From Natrialba taiwanensis DSM 12281 (GTDB lineage: Archaea > Halobacteriota > Halobacteria > Halobacteriales > Natrialbaceae), in NCBI RefSeq assembly GCF_000337595.1, contig NZ_AOIL01000032.1:14570-51172 (forward strand): a DNA stretch of 36,603 nt, written 5' to 3'. Made by a program: the position numbers and the translations under genes. The stretch's first letter is position 1. Every line of letters starts with the position of its first letter. A model generated the notes under the pieces. It made no database searches, was not told the origin of the DNA, and worked only from the letters and a program-made list of their open reading frames with translations. Shown piece after piece: positions 25,087 through 34,764 of this stretch.

Positions 25087-25140
25087 GTACTGCGATCGTC
25101 GCAGTACTCGAATATGTGTCAGATACTAGTTTAGTATCTG
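25087..25140. terminator. Twin perfect hairpins between convergent genes
   Basis: Two inverted repeats with 9-bp perfect arms and 3-base loops lie in tandem: GTACTGCGA/TCGCAGTAC (25087-25107) and CAGATACTA/TAGTATCTG (25120-25140). They begin 7 bp after the stop of the 642-residue protein gene and face the end of the MATE gene. A bidirectional terminator or mRNA end-stabiliser is the simplest reading. The rest of the gap to 25355 is AT-rich with no gene seen. Confidence 0.55.
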
Positions 25141-25355
25141 GTTTGGATTCACTCATACTAGCTCGCCATCACTGAACCCAGATTCAAACTCCCAATTATG
25201 ATTTGAATAATTCTATTCGAGCACTAATAGTGTTCTGTCTGGAAATAGTACCCGTGAGAAGACAACGTTTTGTATTATAGATCCGGATTCCGATCTGTAT
25301 GCTCTGTCTCGTTACCTGTCTGACTCCGTCAACAAAAGCAGTTTGGTTACTGGTA

Positions 25356-26852
25356 CTAGTCGTCGGATGGCGTCTCCGAGCCGGGAACGTCTGCGCCGAT
25401 ATCGGATCCGGTGAGCGACGCCTCCCGCCAGGTACCGCGCTTGAACCAGAAGTACGCGATGACGCCGCCGATGACGTTCGATATCGGGAACGCGATCCAG
25501 AGGCCGGTAGCGCCGATCGCTTCTGCGCCGATCCAGGCGATGGGCAAGCGGACGAGTCCGAGCGTCACGACCGAGATCACGGCGGCAAACAGCGTCTTCC
25601 CGGCACCGCGGAAGCCGCCCGTGTAGGCTCGCATGACCCCGATAAAGCCGAACGTGAGCGCGGTATATCGGAGGAACGATGCGCTCTCCGCGGCGACCGT
25701 CGGGTTGTCCGTGAAGATGGACGAGATCGGCCGTGCAGCCAGGATGGTGATGATTCCGAGACCGGTTAGTATGGCCAGCATCGCGCGAGCGCCGAAGTGG
25801 TTCGTCTCAGCGGCCCGATCGGGTTTCTCCGCGCCGATATTCTGTCCGGTTATCGTTTCGATCCCCTGGGAGACCGCAAGCGCCGGAAGGAAGATGACCG
25901 AGAAGATTCGCGTCCCGATCCCGTAGGCGGCGCTGATTTCCTCGGGGAACATCGCCAGGACGAACAACAGGAGGGTGATCGACAGCGAGCGGGCCGTTCC
26001 CTCGATCGACGCCGGCAGACCGATGTCGATGACTTTCCGTCCGAACGAGAGATCGGGAACCATCTGTCCGAGTCGGATTCGGACGCCGCGGTTCCCGCGG
26101 AACATGATCGCCAGTCCGACGATGAATGCGAGCGCCCGCGAGAATACCGTCGCGATTGCGGCACCGGCGACTCCCGTCCCAGTATAGCCCGTCAGTTCGA
26201 ACAGCGACGCTTCGAGGCCCGTGGCCCCGAGGTAGCCGAACAGGGGATTGTTCTGGAAGCCGAAGATCATCACCGGATCGAGCACGACGTTGAGGACGAC
26301 CGAGCCGCCCATCACGTACATCGGTGTGATCGTGTCGCCGTAGCCGCGCATGAGCGCCATGAACACGGCGAAGCCGAACACCCCGACGAGGCCGACCGAG
26401 TAGACCCGCATGTAGTCCGCGACCAGCGACGAAATCTCGGGGCCCGTCCCGAGGATCACGAGGAAATCGTCGACGAAGATGAACCCGATCGCACCGAGTA
26501 CGATGGACGCCACGGCGGCGTACGCCATCGTCTGAGAGGCCGCGTACTCGGCTTTCCGGTCGTTTCCGGCACCGATATGTTGGGCAACGAGGACGCTGCC
26601 GGCAACCGAGAGGCCGAGCGCGAGCGAGATCATCAGAAAGACCATCGGGAACGCGAACGTGATCGCCGACAGTGACGCCGTACTATGTCTCCCTAGCCAG
26701 AACGTGTCCGCGAGGTTGTACGTGACCTGGAACAGGTTCTGCACGATGATCGGCAGGGAGAGGTAGAACAACGGCTTGCCGATCCCGCCCTCGGTGAGGT
26801 CGAACTCGTCGGGGCCCTTGAAGAACTTACTGACGAACTGCCGGACTCCCAT
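25356..26852 (-). CDS. MATE-family multidrug efflux transporter
   Basis: A 498-residue integral membrane protein with about twelve hydrophobic helices in two homologous halves. Family features are the N-terminal L-P-I-I-V-Q-N-L-F-Q-V-T-Y-N-L-A-D-T-F-W-L-G segment, V-A-Q-H-I-G-A-G-N in the first half, and the matching S-Q-G-I-E-T-I-T-G-Q-N-I-G-A in the second. MATE (NorM/DinF) pumps export cationic or other organic compounds using H+ or Na+ gradients; Na+ would be natural in a halophile, but the substrate is unknown. Its ATG overlaps the stop of the TetR gene (ATGA at 26849-26852), so the two form an operon. There is no sign that it belongs to the pectin system. Confidence 0.95.
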   Translation of the reverse strand: MGVRQFVSKFFKGPDEFDLTEGGIGKPLFYLSLPIIVQNLFQVTYNLADTFWLGRHSTASLSAITFAFPMVFLMISLALGLSVAGSVLVAQHIGAGNDRKAEYAASQTMAYAAVASIVLGAIGFIFVDDFLVILGTGPEISSLVADYMRVYSVGLVGVFGFAVFMALMRGYGDTITPMYVMGGSVVLNVVLDPVMIFGFQNNPLFGYLGATGLEASLFELTGYTGTGVAGAAIATVFSRALAFIVGLAIMFRGNRGVRIRLGQMVPDLSFGRKVIDIGLPASIEGTARSLSITLLLFVLAMFPEEISAAYGIGTRIFSVIFLPALAVSQGIETITGQNIGAEKPDRAAETNHFGARAMLAILTGLGIITILAARPISSIFTDNPTVAAESASFLRYTALTFGFIGVMRAYTGGFRGAGKTLFAAVISVVTLGLVRLPIAWIGAEAIGATGLWIAFPISNVIGGVIAYFWFKRGTWREASLTGSDIGADVPGSETPSDD

Positions 26853-27448
26853 CAGTGAGTCACCTCCAGGGGTTCGGGCGAGAGATGTTGCTCAACGTAC
26901 GCTCGCACCGTCTCGTGGAGTCGATCCATCGAGTAGTCGACGGCGACGCGGCGCGTGTGCGCGCCGCTGATCATCGTCGTCAGAAACTCGGCCGCGAGAT
27001 CGGGGTCGACGTGCTCGTTGAACTCCTCGCGCTCGATTCCCGCTTCGATGATCGAGTGCAGTTCCTCGTACAGGAACTCGTCGAATTTGGTGAGTTGTTC
27101 CTGTATCCCGTCGTTGTACGGGCCTTGCGCTCGTATCTCCAACATCGCGGTCCGAAACTCCGTATCCGGACCGTCTTCTCCGTCTGCAAGCAAGACATCG
27201 AGCAACGACAACAACCGCGCTTGCGGGGACGCTCCGGTGACCCCCGTTACCTTGTCGGTGTAGCGGCCGTACAGGAACTCCAGAAAGGCCGTAAAGAGGT
27301 CCTCTTTCGTGTCGTAGTAGTAGTGAATCGACGCCTTGCTCTTGTCCGTCTCATCGGCGATATCCTGCAGTGTAAGCTCTGCATAACCGTGTTTACAAAG
27401 GGCACGATATGTCCCATCTAGTATTTCATTTGCTGTATCGTCATCCAT
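26852..27448 (-). CDS. TetR-family repressor of the MATE pump
   Basis: A 198-residue regulator. The TetR helix-turn-helix occupies about residues 5-52: I-L-D-G-T-Y-R-A-L, then L-T-L-Q-D-I-A-D-E-T-D-K-S-K-A-S-I-H-Y-Y-Y-D-T-K-E-D-L-F. The C-terminal half is all-helical, as expected for a ligand-binding dimer domain. The stop overlaps the MATE start by one base, the usual repressor-pump arrangement. The ATG at 27446-27448 gives a standard N-terminus; a TTG 12 codons upstream is in frame but would place coding sequence over the operator candidate at 27468-27481. It probably represses the operon until a pump substrate binds. Confidence 0.93.
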   Translation of the reverse strand: MDDDTANEILDGTYRALCKHGYAELTLQDIADETDKSKASIHYYYDTKEDLFTAFLEFLYGRYTDKVTGVTGASPQARLLSLLDVLLADGEDGPDTEFRTAMLEIRAQGPYNDGIQEQLTKFDEFLYEELHSIIEAGIEREEFNEHVDPDLAAEFLTTMISGAHTRRVAVDYSMDRLHETVRAYVEQHLSPEPLEVTH

Positions 27449-27467
27449 GTCGGTTGGTATAGGACTT

Positions 27468-27481
27468 ACTAACTGGTCAGT
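27468..27481. promoter_or_regulatory. TetR operator candidate
   Basis: ACTAACTGGTCAGT, a 14-bp near-palindrome (ten of fourteen positions symmetric), 20-33 bp upstream of the TetR ATG and next to the TATA-like CTTTTGA. The position suits direct repression of the TetR-MATE operon. Confidence 0.45.
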
Positions 27482-27683
27482 CAAAAGGGTTCGGAAACCG
27501 GTACCGCAATGTCGTGTAACCCCATGACGAGGGCACGTGGCTGTGTCTCAGGGGAAACGAGTTCTTCTCGTTTACTCGTCGTCTCGTTCGTCGTCCGCTC
27601 GCAGCGAAACCGATTGCACTGTGGCCAGCGCAAGCCGGAAACTTTCACCTGCGAGCGTGTAGCCGTACCGGTGAGGCTGTCGT

Positions 27684-30116
27684 ATGGACGATCACAGCGA
27701 TCAACCGGGTGACGGTGGCACTACTGACTCCGGTCCTCATTCGGATCCGGATCGTGCAGTTCGCGACGCTCGCGACGAGCGAGACACTCATGACCGGACC
27801 GACGAACGCGCGATACCCGACGCCGAGCGCGAGGAATCGGGCGTCGAACAGTCGATACTCGAATCCGAGGCCGATGACGCCAGTAAGGGCCACCGGACCG
27901 TCGACGAGCAGTACAACGGGCGATCAGCCGGCGGTCACGGAGGCCGCGACGCTCACGACGAGCACACCGGTCACAGTGGTGAATCCGGGATGCATGCGGG
28001 CCACGAACAACTCTTTCGGCGACGCTTTTTCGTCTCGACGCTGCTCTCGATCCCGGTGTTGCTCTACAGCGAGACGCTACAGGCGTGGCTCGGCTTCTCC
28101 GTCCCCGCGTTCCCCGGCAGCCAGTGGCTCACACCCGTCTTCGCGGTGATCGTCTTCGCCTACGGCGGGGTGCCGTTCCTTCGAATGGCCGTCCCTGAAC
28201 TCGCGGACCGAACGCCGGGGATGATGACGCTCATCTCGATGGCGATCACCGTCGCGTTCGTCTACAGCCTCGCGAGCGTCGTCTTCCCGTCCGCGTCGAC
28301 GTTCTTCTGGGAACTCGTAACACTCATCGATATCATGTTGCTCGGTCACTGGATCGAGATGCGCTCCATTCGCAGAGCCTCCAGTGCGCTCGACGAACTG
28401 GCGAAACTGCTGCCGGATACGGCAGAACGGCTCACCGACGACGGCGATACTGAGGAAGTCCCCGTGAGCGATCTATCTGCGGACGACCTCGTTCTCGTAC
28501 GACCCGGAGCGAGCGTGCCGGCCGACGGCGTTGTCGAAGAGGGGGATTCCGACGTGAACGAGTCGATGATCACTGGCGAGTCAAAGCCGGTGTCGAAGGA
28601 ACCGGGTGACGAAGTAATCGGCGGCACGTTAAACGGCGACGGCAGCCTTCGCGTTCGGATCAGCGCGACAGGCGACGAGACGACGCTTGCAGGGATCATG
28701 CGCCTGATCGAGGAGGCCCAGGAGAGCGAATCTCGAACACAGCAACTCGCCGACCGCGCAGCGGGATGGCTGTTCTACGTCGCCCTGGCTGCGGCAATCG
28801 TCACTGCTATCGCGTGGACCGTCGCGATTTCGTTCGACGCCGCCGTTATCGAACGAGTCGTCACCGTCCTGGTAATCGCCTGTCCGCACGCGCTCGGGCT
28901 CGCCATCCCCCTCGTCGTCGCGATCAACACGTCACTCGCCGCACGAAACGGCATGCTGATTCGAGATCGGGTCGCCATGGAGCGAGCCCGCAACCTGGAT
29001 ACGATCGTCTTCGACAAGACGGGCACCCTCACGAGGGGCGAACAGGGTGTCGTTGGTATCGAAACCGTCGAGGGCGTCACCGAAGACGATGCCCTTGCGC
29101 TCGCTGCTGCTGTCGAGAGCGATTCGGAACACATGATCGCTCAGGCGATCCGCGAGGCCGCCGACGAACGGGCTGTCGCGGCGGGAACGGCGACGAACTT
29201 CGAGGCGCTCAAAGGTCGCGGTGTGCGGGCAACTGTCGGCAGTGACACGGTCTCTGTCGGCGGTCCGAACCTCCTCTCTGCACTCGATGTCGAAGCGCCG
29301 TCCGAGTTAACCGCGTTCGCGGAACGCGCCGGCGATAACGCACAGACCGTGGTCTATCTCGTGCGCGAGGGCGCTCCCGGTCGTTCCTCGGACCAACCGA
29401 ACGCGACACAACAGGCGACCGACGAGGAGGAGCGCAGCGAACCCGCGGCTCGAACGAGCGGCGACGTCGAAAGTACTGAAGCAACAGTGATCGCTGCGTT
29501 CGCACTCGCGGATGTTATTCGCGAAGAGAGCTATCAGGTCGTCGACGCGCTTCACGAACTCGGGATCGAAGTCGCGATGCTCACCGGCGACAGCGAGGAC
29601 GTTGCCACCGCGGTGGCCGACGACCTCGGTATCGACACGGTTTTCGCCGAAGTACTGCCGGAGGACAAAGACGAGAATATCGCCGCGCTTCAAGAACGGG
29701 GCCGGTCCGTCGCGATGGTCGGCGACGGCGTCAACGACGCGCCCGCGCTGACGCGGGCTGACATCGGCATCGCTATCGGCTCCGGGACGGACGTGGCAGT
29801 CCAGTCAGCGGATATTATTCTTGTCCAGAATAATCCGATGGATGTCGTTCGCCTCGTCAAATTGAGCAAGGCAAGCTATCGAAAGATGCAGGAGAACCTC
29901 GTGTGGGCCGCCGGCTACAACGTGTTCGCACTCCCGCTCGCGGCGGGTATCCTCGCCCCGATCGGCATCCTCCTCTCGCCTGCAGTCGGCGCGTTGCTCA
30001 TGTCATTCAGTACGGTCATCGTCGCGATCAACGCGCAGTTCCTTCGACGAACCGATCTGGACCGCCCGAGTCTCCCCGGCGTCTCCAGTTCTCGGTCCCC
30101 GCAACCGGCAGACTGA
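27684..30116 (+). CDS. CopB-like heavy-metal P-type ATPase (CPH type)
   Basis: An 810-residue P1B ATPase that exports a metal ion, probably copper, across the membrane. The first 110 residues are a charged, His-rich tail ([13 protein letters not shown], then M-H-A-G-H-E) in place of a CxxC metal-binding domain. Membrane helices follow; the actuator loop has M-I-T-G-E-S-K-P-V, the ion-binding helix has C-P-H (A-C-P-H-A-L-G), the phosphorylated Asp is in D-K-T-G-T-L-T, and [12 protein letters not shown] closes the catalytic core. CPH rather than CPC marks the CopB subgroup. An extra acidic insert of about 45 residues ([11 protein letters not shown] onward) in the nucleotide domain is halophile-like. 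No dedicated metal regulator adjoins it. Confidence 0.95.
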   Translation: MDDHSDQPGDGGTTDSGPHSDPDRAVRDARDERDTHDRTDERAIPDAEREESGVEQSILESEADDASKGHRTVDEQYNGRSAGGHGGRDAHDEHTGHSGESGMHAGHEQLFRRRFFVSTLLSIPVLLYSETLQAWLGFSVPAFPGSQWLTPVFAVIVFAYGGVPFLRMAVPELADRTPGMMTLISMAITVAFVYSLASVVFPSASTFFWELVTLIDIMLLGHWIEMRSIRRASSALDELAKLLPDTAERLTDDGDTEEVPVSDLSADDLVLVRPGASVPADGVVEEGDSDVNESMITGESKPVSKEPGDEVIGGTLNGDGSLRVRISATGDETTLAGIMRLIEEAQESESRTQQLADRAAGWLFYVALAAAIVTAIAWTVAISFDAAVIERVVTVLVIACPHALGLAIPLVVAINTSLAARNGMLIRDRVAMERARNLDTIVFDKTGTLTRGEQGVVGIETVEGVTEDDALALAAAVESDSEHMIAQAIREAADERAVAAGTATNFEALKGRGVRATVGSDTVSVGGPNLLSALDVEAPSELTAFAERAGDNAQTVVYLVREGAPGRSSDQPNATQQATDEEERSEPAARTSGDVESTEATVIAAFALADVIREESYQVVDALHELGIEVAMLTGDSEDVATAVADDLGIDTVFAEVLPEDKDENIAALQERGRSVAMVGDGVNDAPALTRADIGIAIGSGTDVAVQSADIILVQNNPMDVVRLVKLSKASYRKMQENLVWAAGYNVFALPLAAGILAPIGILLSPAVGALLMSFSTVIVAINAQFLRRTDLDRPSLPGVSSSRSPQPAD

Positions 30117-30163
30117 TTCGCGTCTCTTCCGCCGCTGTCGTCGCCAGCCAATGCCGAGTAGTA

Positions 30164-30190
30164 TTGTATAATATGTGGTTTTCTATACAA
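30164..30190. promoter_or_regulatory. Inverted repeat upstream of the rhodanese/MBL gene
   Basis: TTGTATA (30164-30170) and TATACAA (30184-30190), perfect 7-bp arms 13 bp apart, just before CCTTATC (30192-30198), a TATA-like element 30-36 bp from the ATG. A repressor or sensor of the downstream persulfide-type gene could bind here. Confidence 0.5.
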
Positions 30191-30227
30191 ACCCTTATCT
30201 GTGTGCTGTCTGTAGTGTGGGACGACG

Positions 30228-31382
30228 ATGACAGCTACTGGTGTCACCGACTCGATCGAATCGACCACGCCGACAGAACTGCATGCGCGGATCGACAGCG
30301 ACGAGGACGTCTTCCTCCTCGATGTCCGCTCGGCAGCGGATTTCGACGCGTGGCACATCGACGGTCCCACTGTCGAGGTCGTTCACTACCCCTACTTCCA
30401 ACTCTTGGAGGGCATTCCGGACACACTCCACGCGAAACTTCCTGACGACCAGCCTATCACGGTCGTCTGTGCGAAAGGCGACTCCAGCGAACTCGTCGCT
30501 GAACGCCTCGAAGAGGCGGGATATGACAGCACTCATCTCGAACACGGGATGCGAGGCTGGGCGCGCGTCTACGAGTTCACGACGCTCGACACCGACAGTA
30601 ATGCAACGATAGCACAGTATCGACGCCCCTCGAGCGGCTGTCTGGCGTCTCTCGTCGTTTCGGACGGCGAAGCCGCGGTTATCGATCCGCTACGGGCGTT
30701 TACCGACGAGTACCTGCGGGATGTGCGGGCCTTCGATGCCGAACTGAGGTACGCGCTCGATACCCACATCCACGCGGATCACGTCTCCGGCGTTCGTGAA
30801 CTCGCCGGTCGGACTGGGGCGACGGCAGTCGTACCCGAGGCTGCTGCGGCCCGCGGCGTCGATTACGATGTGGCCTTCGATACCGTCGCAAACGGCGACA
30901 CGCTCTCGGTCGGCACCGTCGACATCGACGTCATTCACGCGCCCGGGCATACGGCGGGAATGACCGCATACGAGGTCGAGAACGTGCTGTTCACTGGCGA
31001 CGGACTCTTCACGGATAGCGTTGCCCGCCCCGACCTCGAAGACCCTGCGGCGGCCAGAAACGCAGCCCGGACTCTGTACGGGTCGCTGACCCGGACAGTA
31101 TCGGCACGGCCGGCCGAGACGATCGTGGCCCCCGCACACAGTAGCGATTCCGCAGTACCGACCGACGGTGGGGCGGTCACTGCGACACTCGGCGAACTGA
31201 CGGAAACGCTGGCTGCACTGTCGATGGACGAGACCGAGTTCGTCGAGTTCGTCGCCGCGGATCTGCCCCCGCGACCGGCCAACTACGAGACGATCATCGC
31301 CGCCAATCTCGGCGCGGAGTCACTCGATGACGCGACGGCATTTGAACTCGAACTCGGCCCGAACAACTGCGCGGCCAACTAG
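30228..31382 (+). CDS. Rhodanese / metallo-beta-lactamase fusion (persulfide-dioxygenase-like)
   Basis: A 384-residue two-domain protein. Residues about 10-125 form a rhodanese domain with the active-site Cys in V-V-C-A-K-G-D-S-S. Residues about 130-345 are a metallo-beta-lactamase fold with the metal motif T-H-I-H-A-D-H and later A-P-G-H-T and F-T-G-D-G-L-F. The arrangement resembles persulfide dioxygenase/rhodanese fusions that oxidise glutathione or other low-molecular-weight persulfides, though here the rhodanese precedes the hydrolase domain, and haloarchaea lack ordinary glutathione. It probably takes part in sulfide or sulfane-sulfur detoxification. It follows the copper ATPase by 111 bp on the same strand with its own promoter. 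Confidence 0.9.
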   Translation: MTATGVTDSIESTTPTELHARIDSDEDVFLLDVRSAADFDAWHIDGPTVEVVHYPYFQLLEGIPDTLHAKLPDDQPITVVCAKGDSSELVAERLEEAGYDSTHLEHGMRGWARVYEFTTLDTDSNATIAQYRRPSSGCLASLVVSDGEAAVIDPLRAFTDEYLRDVRAFDAELRYALDTHIHADHVSGVRELAGRTGATAVVPEAAAARGVDYDVAFDTVANGDTLSVGTVDIDVIHAPGHTAGMTAYEVENVLFTGDGLFTDSVARPDLEDPAAARNAARTLYGSLTRTVSARPAETIVAPAHSSDSAVPTDGGAVTATLGELTETLAALSMDETEFVEFVAADLPPRPANYETIIAANLGAESLDDATAFELELGPNNCAAN

Positions 31383-31545
31383 GCGGGTATCGAAGTCTTC
31401 CCGCGGTGTTGATTACAGCCACTTCGACGGTGCATTGGCCGATAAGTAGGTATGCGACTGTATCAATCGGTGTTCTATCAATACTGGTGCTGATTCACAG
31501 CGCCGTGACTGATGCGCGCTATATACCGGTCACACGACAATCACT

Positions 31546-31580
31546 GTGTTACGTGTCTAGAAGCGCTCCGTAACACGTGT
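31546..31580. promoter_or_regulatory. Long inverted repeat upstream of the methyltransferase
   Basis: GTGTTACG (31546-31553) and CGTAACAC (31569-31576) are perfect 8-bp arms 15 bp apart. The right arm overlaps a second palindrome ACACGTGT (31573-31580). No gene fits the 255-bp gap that holds them, so a regulator site or an RNA hairpin is likely. Confidence 0.45.
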
Positions 31581-31658
31581 ATGGCCGAGATTGGTGGAAC
31601 AGGAAGCAACACCTATTATTTCAACAGGTAGAAGTATATGTATAGAGTAGCGATCTGT

Positions 31659-32450
31659 ATGGGCAAACCGGACGAGAAGCCCGCGAACAAGTGGAATTCC
31701 GATAGCTATGATGAGGGACACTCCTTCGTCTTTGAGTACGGTGAAGGGGTAGTCGATCTACTGGAGCCAGAGCACGGGGAGCGGATACTTGATCTCGGGT
31801 GTGGGACTGGCCACCTTACAGATCGAATTGCCGAGCCAGGAGCAACTGTCGTCGGCCTCGACGCCTCTGAAGAGATGGTTGAGACGGCCCACGAAACCTA
31901 TCCCGAGTATACATTCGTCAACGAGGACGCCCGGGACTTCTCGTTCGACGATCCGTTCGATGCCGTGTTCTCCAACGCAGCCCTCCACTGGATTCCTGAA
32001 CAGGATGCCGTTCTTGAGTCGGTCGCCGACGCACTCGTTCCCGGTGGTCGGTTCGTCGCGGAACTTGGTGGGACAGGAAACGTCGCTGCCATTGTGAACG
32101 CAGTTCGTGACGAAGCGGCTGCACGCGGCTACGATGTCGAGAGTCCATGGTACTTCCCGAGTGTCGGCGAATACACCTCGAAACTGGAATCACACGGTTT
32201 CGAAACGCGCTACGCGACACTCTTCGACCGACCGACTGAACTCGATAACGGGACCGATGGACTCGCAGACTGGCTCGGCATGTTTGGTGACAGTCTATTG
32301 TCTACGATCCCCGATGATGAACAGTCAACGGTCATCGCCGCCGTTGAGGATCGCCTTCGAGAGGCCCAGTTCCAGGACGGGACGTGGATCGCGGACTATC
32401 GGCGGCTTCGCGTCGTTGCTCGGAAGACCCAGAGTAGTGACGACCGGTAA
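31659..32450 (+). CDS. Class I SAM-dependent methyltransferase, trans-aconitate methyltransferase-like
   Basis: A 263-residue soluble methyltransferase. Motif I (I-L-D-L-G-C-G-T-G-H) is near residue 44, the acidic loop V-V-G-L-D-A-S near 64, and D-A-V-F-S-N-A-A-L-H-W near 100, where the A-L-H-W segment is shared with the trans-aconitate/UbiE-like branch. The substrate is unknown. I start at the ATG at 31659 (M-G-K-P-D-E-K-P) because the seven preceding codons from the ATG at 31638 look like promoter sequence. The gene and its flanks are AT-richer than the pectin island, and its neighbours give no functional clue. Confidence 0.88.
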   Translation: MGKPDEKPANKWNSDSYDEGHSFVFEYGEGVVDLLEPEHGERILDLGCGTGHLTDRIAEPGATVVGLDASEEMVETAHETYPEYTFVNEDARDFSFDDPFDAVFSNAALHWIPEQDAVLESVADALVPGGRFVAELGGTGNVAAIVNAVRDEAAARGYDVESPWYFPSVGEYTSKLESHGFETRYATLFDRPTELDNGTDGLADWLGMFGDSLLSTIPDDEQSTVIAAVEDRLREAQFQDGTWIADYRRLRVVARKTQSSDDR

Positions 32451-32578
32451 AACTATACACTGTTCTTATCGAATCAAAGCGCCCATAGTCTGTGAGAGAC
32501 CTCATGTAATTTAATCAACTAGTCGACCATTTTGGTGCAAAGTTTGTAGCGATGGCAGTCGTATCCCCTCTCGTGAGC

Positions 32579-33448
32579 ATGTACGAAGATATCCTCCTTC
32601 CGTTCGATGGCAGCGACGGGGCTGCAGAGGCGATTCATCACGCCGCCGAGGTCGCACACTGGGCCGATGCCACGCTCCACGTGTTGTTCGTTGCCGACAC
32701 GACTCGGGATAGCGTCACCGTCGTCGACGGCCAGGTCGTCGACGCACTCGTTCGGAAAGGTGACGAGATCGTCGATGAAGCGGCGAAAACCTTGGATAGT
32801 CTCGGCGTTCCGTACGACACCGATGTCGTCCAGGGAAATCCAGCCCAGACGATCGTCGAGTACGCCGACCGCTACGAGCACGACCTGATCGTCCTGCCAA
32901 CCCACGGTCGCGACGGGATTTCGAGATATCTGGCCGGGAGCGTCTCCGAGAAGGTCGTTCGTCTCGCTTCGCTTCCGGTGCTTACAGTACGGATGCAACC
33001 CGACGAGCAGTTGACGTTCCCCTACGAGACTATCCTCCTTCCAACGGACGGGAGCGCCGCCGCAGCGCACGCCGCCAACTACGGGCTCTCGATCGCGGAG
33101 TCACTCGATGCAACCGTCCACGTCCTGTCCGTCGTCGATGAGACGCTCCTTGAACTGGGTCTCGGATCGATAGTCTCCGGGCTGGATAGCGAACAGGCCG
33201 CAACCGATGCAATCAACGACATCGTGTCGGAGGCGGAGGCACGCGGCATTTCCAACGTTGTCACGCACATCGAACGCGGCACGCCGATCGATGGGATTCT
33301 CGACACCATCGAGTCGACCGCTATCCACGCCGTCGTCATGGGAACGACGGGACAACGCGGCACTGAACGAATACTGCTCGGAAGCGTCGCCGAAAAGACA
33401 GTCCGCTCTGCTCCAGTGCCAGTCATGACTGTCGCCCACCCGGACTGA
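32579..33448 (+). CDS. Tandem-domain universal stress protein (UspA)
   Basis: A 289-residue protein of two Usp domains in tandem. Each begins with an I-L-L-P-x-D-G-S strand (residues about 5-12 and 149-156) and ends with the ATP-loop pattern G-x-x-G then G-S: G-R-D-G-I-S-R-Y-L-A-G-S-V-S-E-K-V and G-Q-R-G-T-E-R-I-L-L-G-S-V-A-E-K-T. Both loops look intact, so both halves probably bind nucleotide. In haloarchaea such proteins are often linked to transporters or central metabolism; here the 2-oxoacid dehydrogenase operon follows. The ATG at 32579 (M-Y-E-D-I-L-L-P) gives the family N-terminus; an in-frame ATG at 32552 is less likely. Confidence 0.93.
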   Translation: MYEDILLPFDGSDGAAEAIHHAAEVAHWADATLHVLFVADTTRDSVTVVDGQVVDALVRKGDEIVDEAAKTLDSLGVPYDTDVVQGNPAQTIVEYADRYEHDLIVLPTHGRDGISRYLAGSVSEKVVRLASLPVLTVRMQPDEQLTFPYETILLPTDGSAAAAHAANYGLSIAESLDATVHVLSVVDETLLELGLGSIVSGLDSEQAATDAINDIVSEAEARGISNVVTHIERGTPIDGILDTIESTAIHAVVMGTTGQRGTERILLGSVAEKTVRSAPVPVMTVAHPD

Positions 33449-33723
33449 CCGCCTCCCTACCGGGAGCGTCGAATCGCGACGGCTCGGACAACAGCGGCCG
33501 CCCCTCTCAGCGCCCTGCCAGCGTTCTGAACTCGTTCCGATCCCGACTCCGTGGCGCAATATCACCTCCGTCCCGCGTATCCACTTTCGAGTTCTTTCTC
33601 TCAGTTGAATCGAGTATCGGAATTGGTGGGAGGTCCTGCTGTTGCAGAGAATCTGTTTTGTGAATTTGAACGACTATTTGGCATAGCTATTTGGCGAATC
33701 ACGTCCTCAGTTGTAGCGGGACC

Positions 33724-34764
33724 ATGTTGGGTGTTACCGAATTACAAGACATGTACGAAACGATGGTGATGGCGCGCTACTACGAAGAACGGCTTCAGGA
33801 GGAGTACCTCGAGGGAAAACAGCCCGCCTTCGATATTTCCGCTGGTCCGATTCCGGGTGAACTGCATCTCGCGGCAGGTCACGAAGCATCCGGCGTTGGC
33901 GTCTGTCATCACTTGCGAGCCGAGGATACGGTTACAGCGCCCCATCGCCCGCACCACATCGCGATTGCAAAGGGCATCGATTTGAAAGCCATGACCGCCG
34001 AAATATTTGGGCGAGAGACCGGTCTCAGCGGCGGCAAAGGCGGCCACATGCACCTTTTCGATCCCAACGTCAACTTCGCGTGTAGCGGGATCATTGCCGA
34101 GGGCTGTCCGCCGGCGGTCGGTGCCGGATTGGCCGCGAAAAAACGAAATACTGACAGCGTCGCAGTCGCCTTCCTCGGCGAAGGTGCGATCGACCAGGGC
34201 GCGTTTCTGGAATCGCTCAACCTGGCGAGTGTCCAGAACCTGCCCGTCGTGTTCGTCATCGAGGACAACGACTGGGCAATCAGTATGCCGAAAGAACGCG
34301 TCACCGATGTCACGAACGGGGTGCAACGGGCCGCCGGATTCGATCTTCCAGGCACTCGCGTCGACGCCGACGACGTGGTCGCAATCTCTGACGCCGCTAC
34401 TGACGCCATCGGACGCGCTCGCGACGGAAACGGCCCGTCGCTACTTGAGGTCCAAGTCCATCGGCGCATGGGTCACTTCATGGGAGACGCAGAAGGGTAT
34501 CGCCCGGATGCGGACAAGGATGCGGCTACCCGGCGAGACTCGATCGAACGTCTCGAAACGAAACTGCGAGCCAACGATATCGATGACGAGACGCTCGATG
34601 AACTCCGCTCTCGCGCCCGCGAGCGCGTCGACGACGCCATCGAGTGGGCGAAAGAACAACCCGAACCCGAGCCATCGGCGGCCTACGAGGACGTGTTCTC
34701 GTCGCCACCGTCCGAGGACCCGGAACGCGCTCCGTCCGTCGCGGACACGGGAGGTGAGGACTGA
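33724..34764 (+). CDS. 2-oxoacid/acetoin dehydrogenase E1 component, alpha subunit
   Basis: A 346-residue thiamine-diphosphate-dependent E1 alpha subunit. The ThDP-Mg motif runs from G-E-G-A-I-D-Q-G-A-F (about residues 157-166) to E-D-N-D-W-A-I-S. Other conserved parts are G-P-I-P-G-E-L-H-L-A-A-G-H-E-A near residue 40, H-R-P-H-H near 78 and G-K-G-G-H-M-H near 112. The sequence resembles acetoin-dehydrogenase (AcoA-type) subunits more than pyruvate dehydrogenase; branched-chain or other 2-oxoacids remain possible. Together with the next gene it decarboxylates the substrate and hands the acyl unit to the lipoyl domain. The stop overlaps the E1 beta ATG. The ATG at 33724 is preferred because sequence upstream shows no homology. 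Confidence 0.93.
   Translation: MLGVTELQDMYETMVMARYYEERLQEEYLEGKQPAFDISAGPIPGELHLAAGHEASGVGVCHHLRAEDTVTAPHRPHHIAIAKGIDLKAMTAEIFGRETGLSGGKGGHMHLFDPNVNFACSGIIAEGCPPAVGAGLAAKKRNTDSVAVAFLGEGAIDQGAFLESLNLASVQNLPVVFVIEDNDWAISMPKERVTDVTNGVQRAAGFDLPGTRVDADDVVAISDAATDAIGRARDGNGPSLLEVQVHRRMGHFMGDAEGYRPDADKDAATRRDSIERLETKLRANDIDDETLDELRSRARERVDDAIEWAKEQPEPEPSAAYEDVFSSPPSEDPERAPSVADTGGED

Noticed and set aside
33551-33769. Small open frame before the E1 alpha gene
   Set aside because: It overlaps the true E1 alpha start in another frame and lacks the acidic composition of the neighbours. The 275-bp gap looks like promoter sequence, with a repeated CTATTTGGC at 33674 and 33687.
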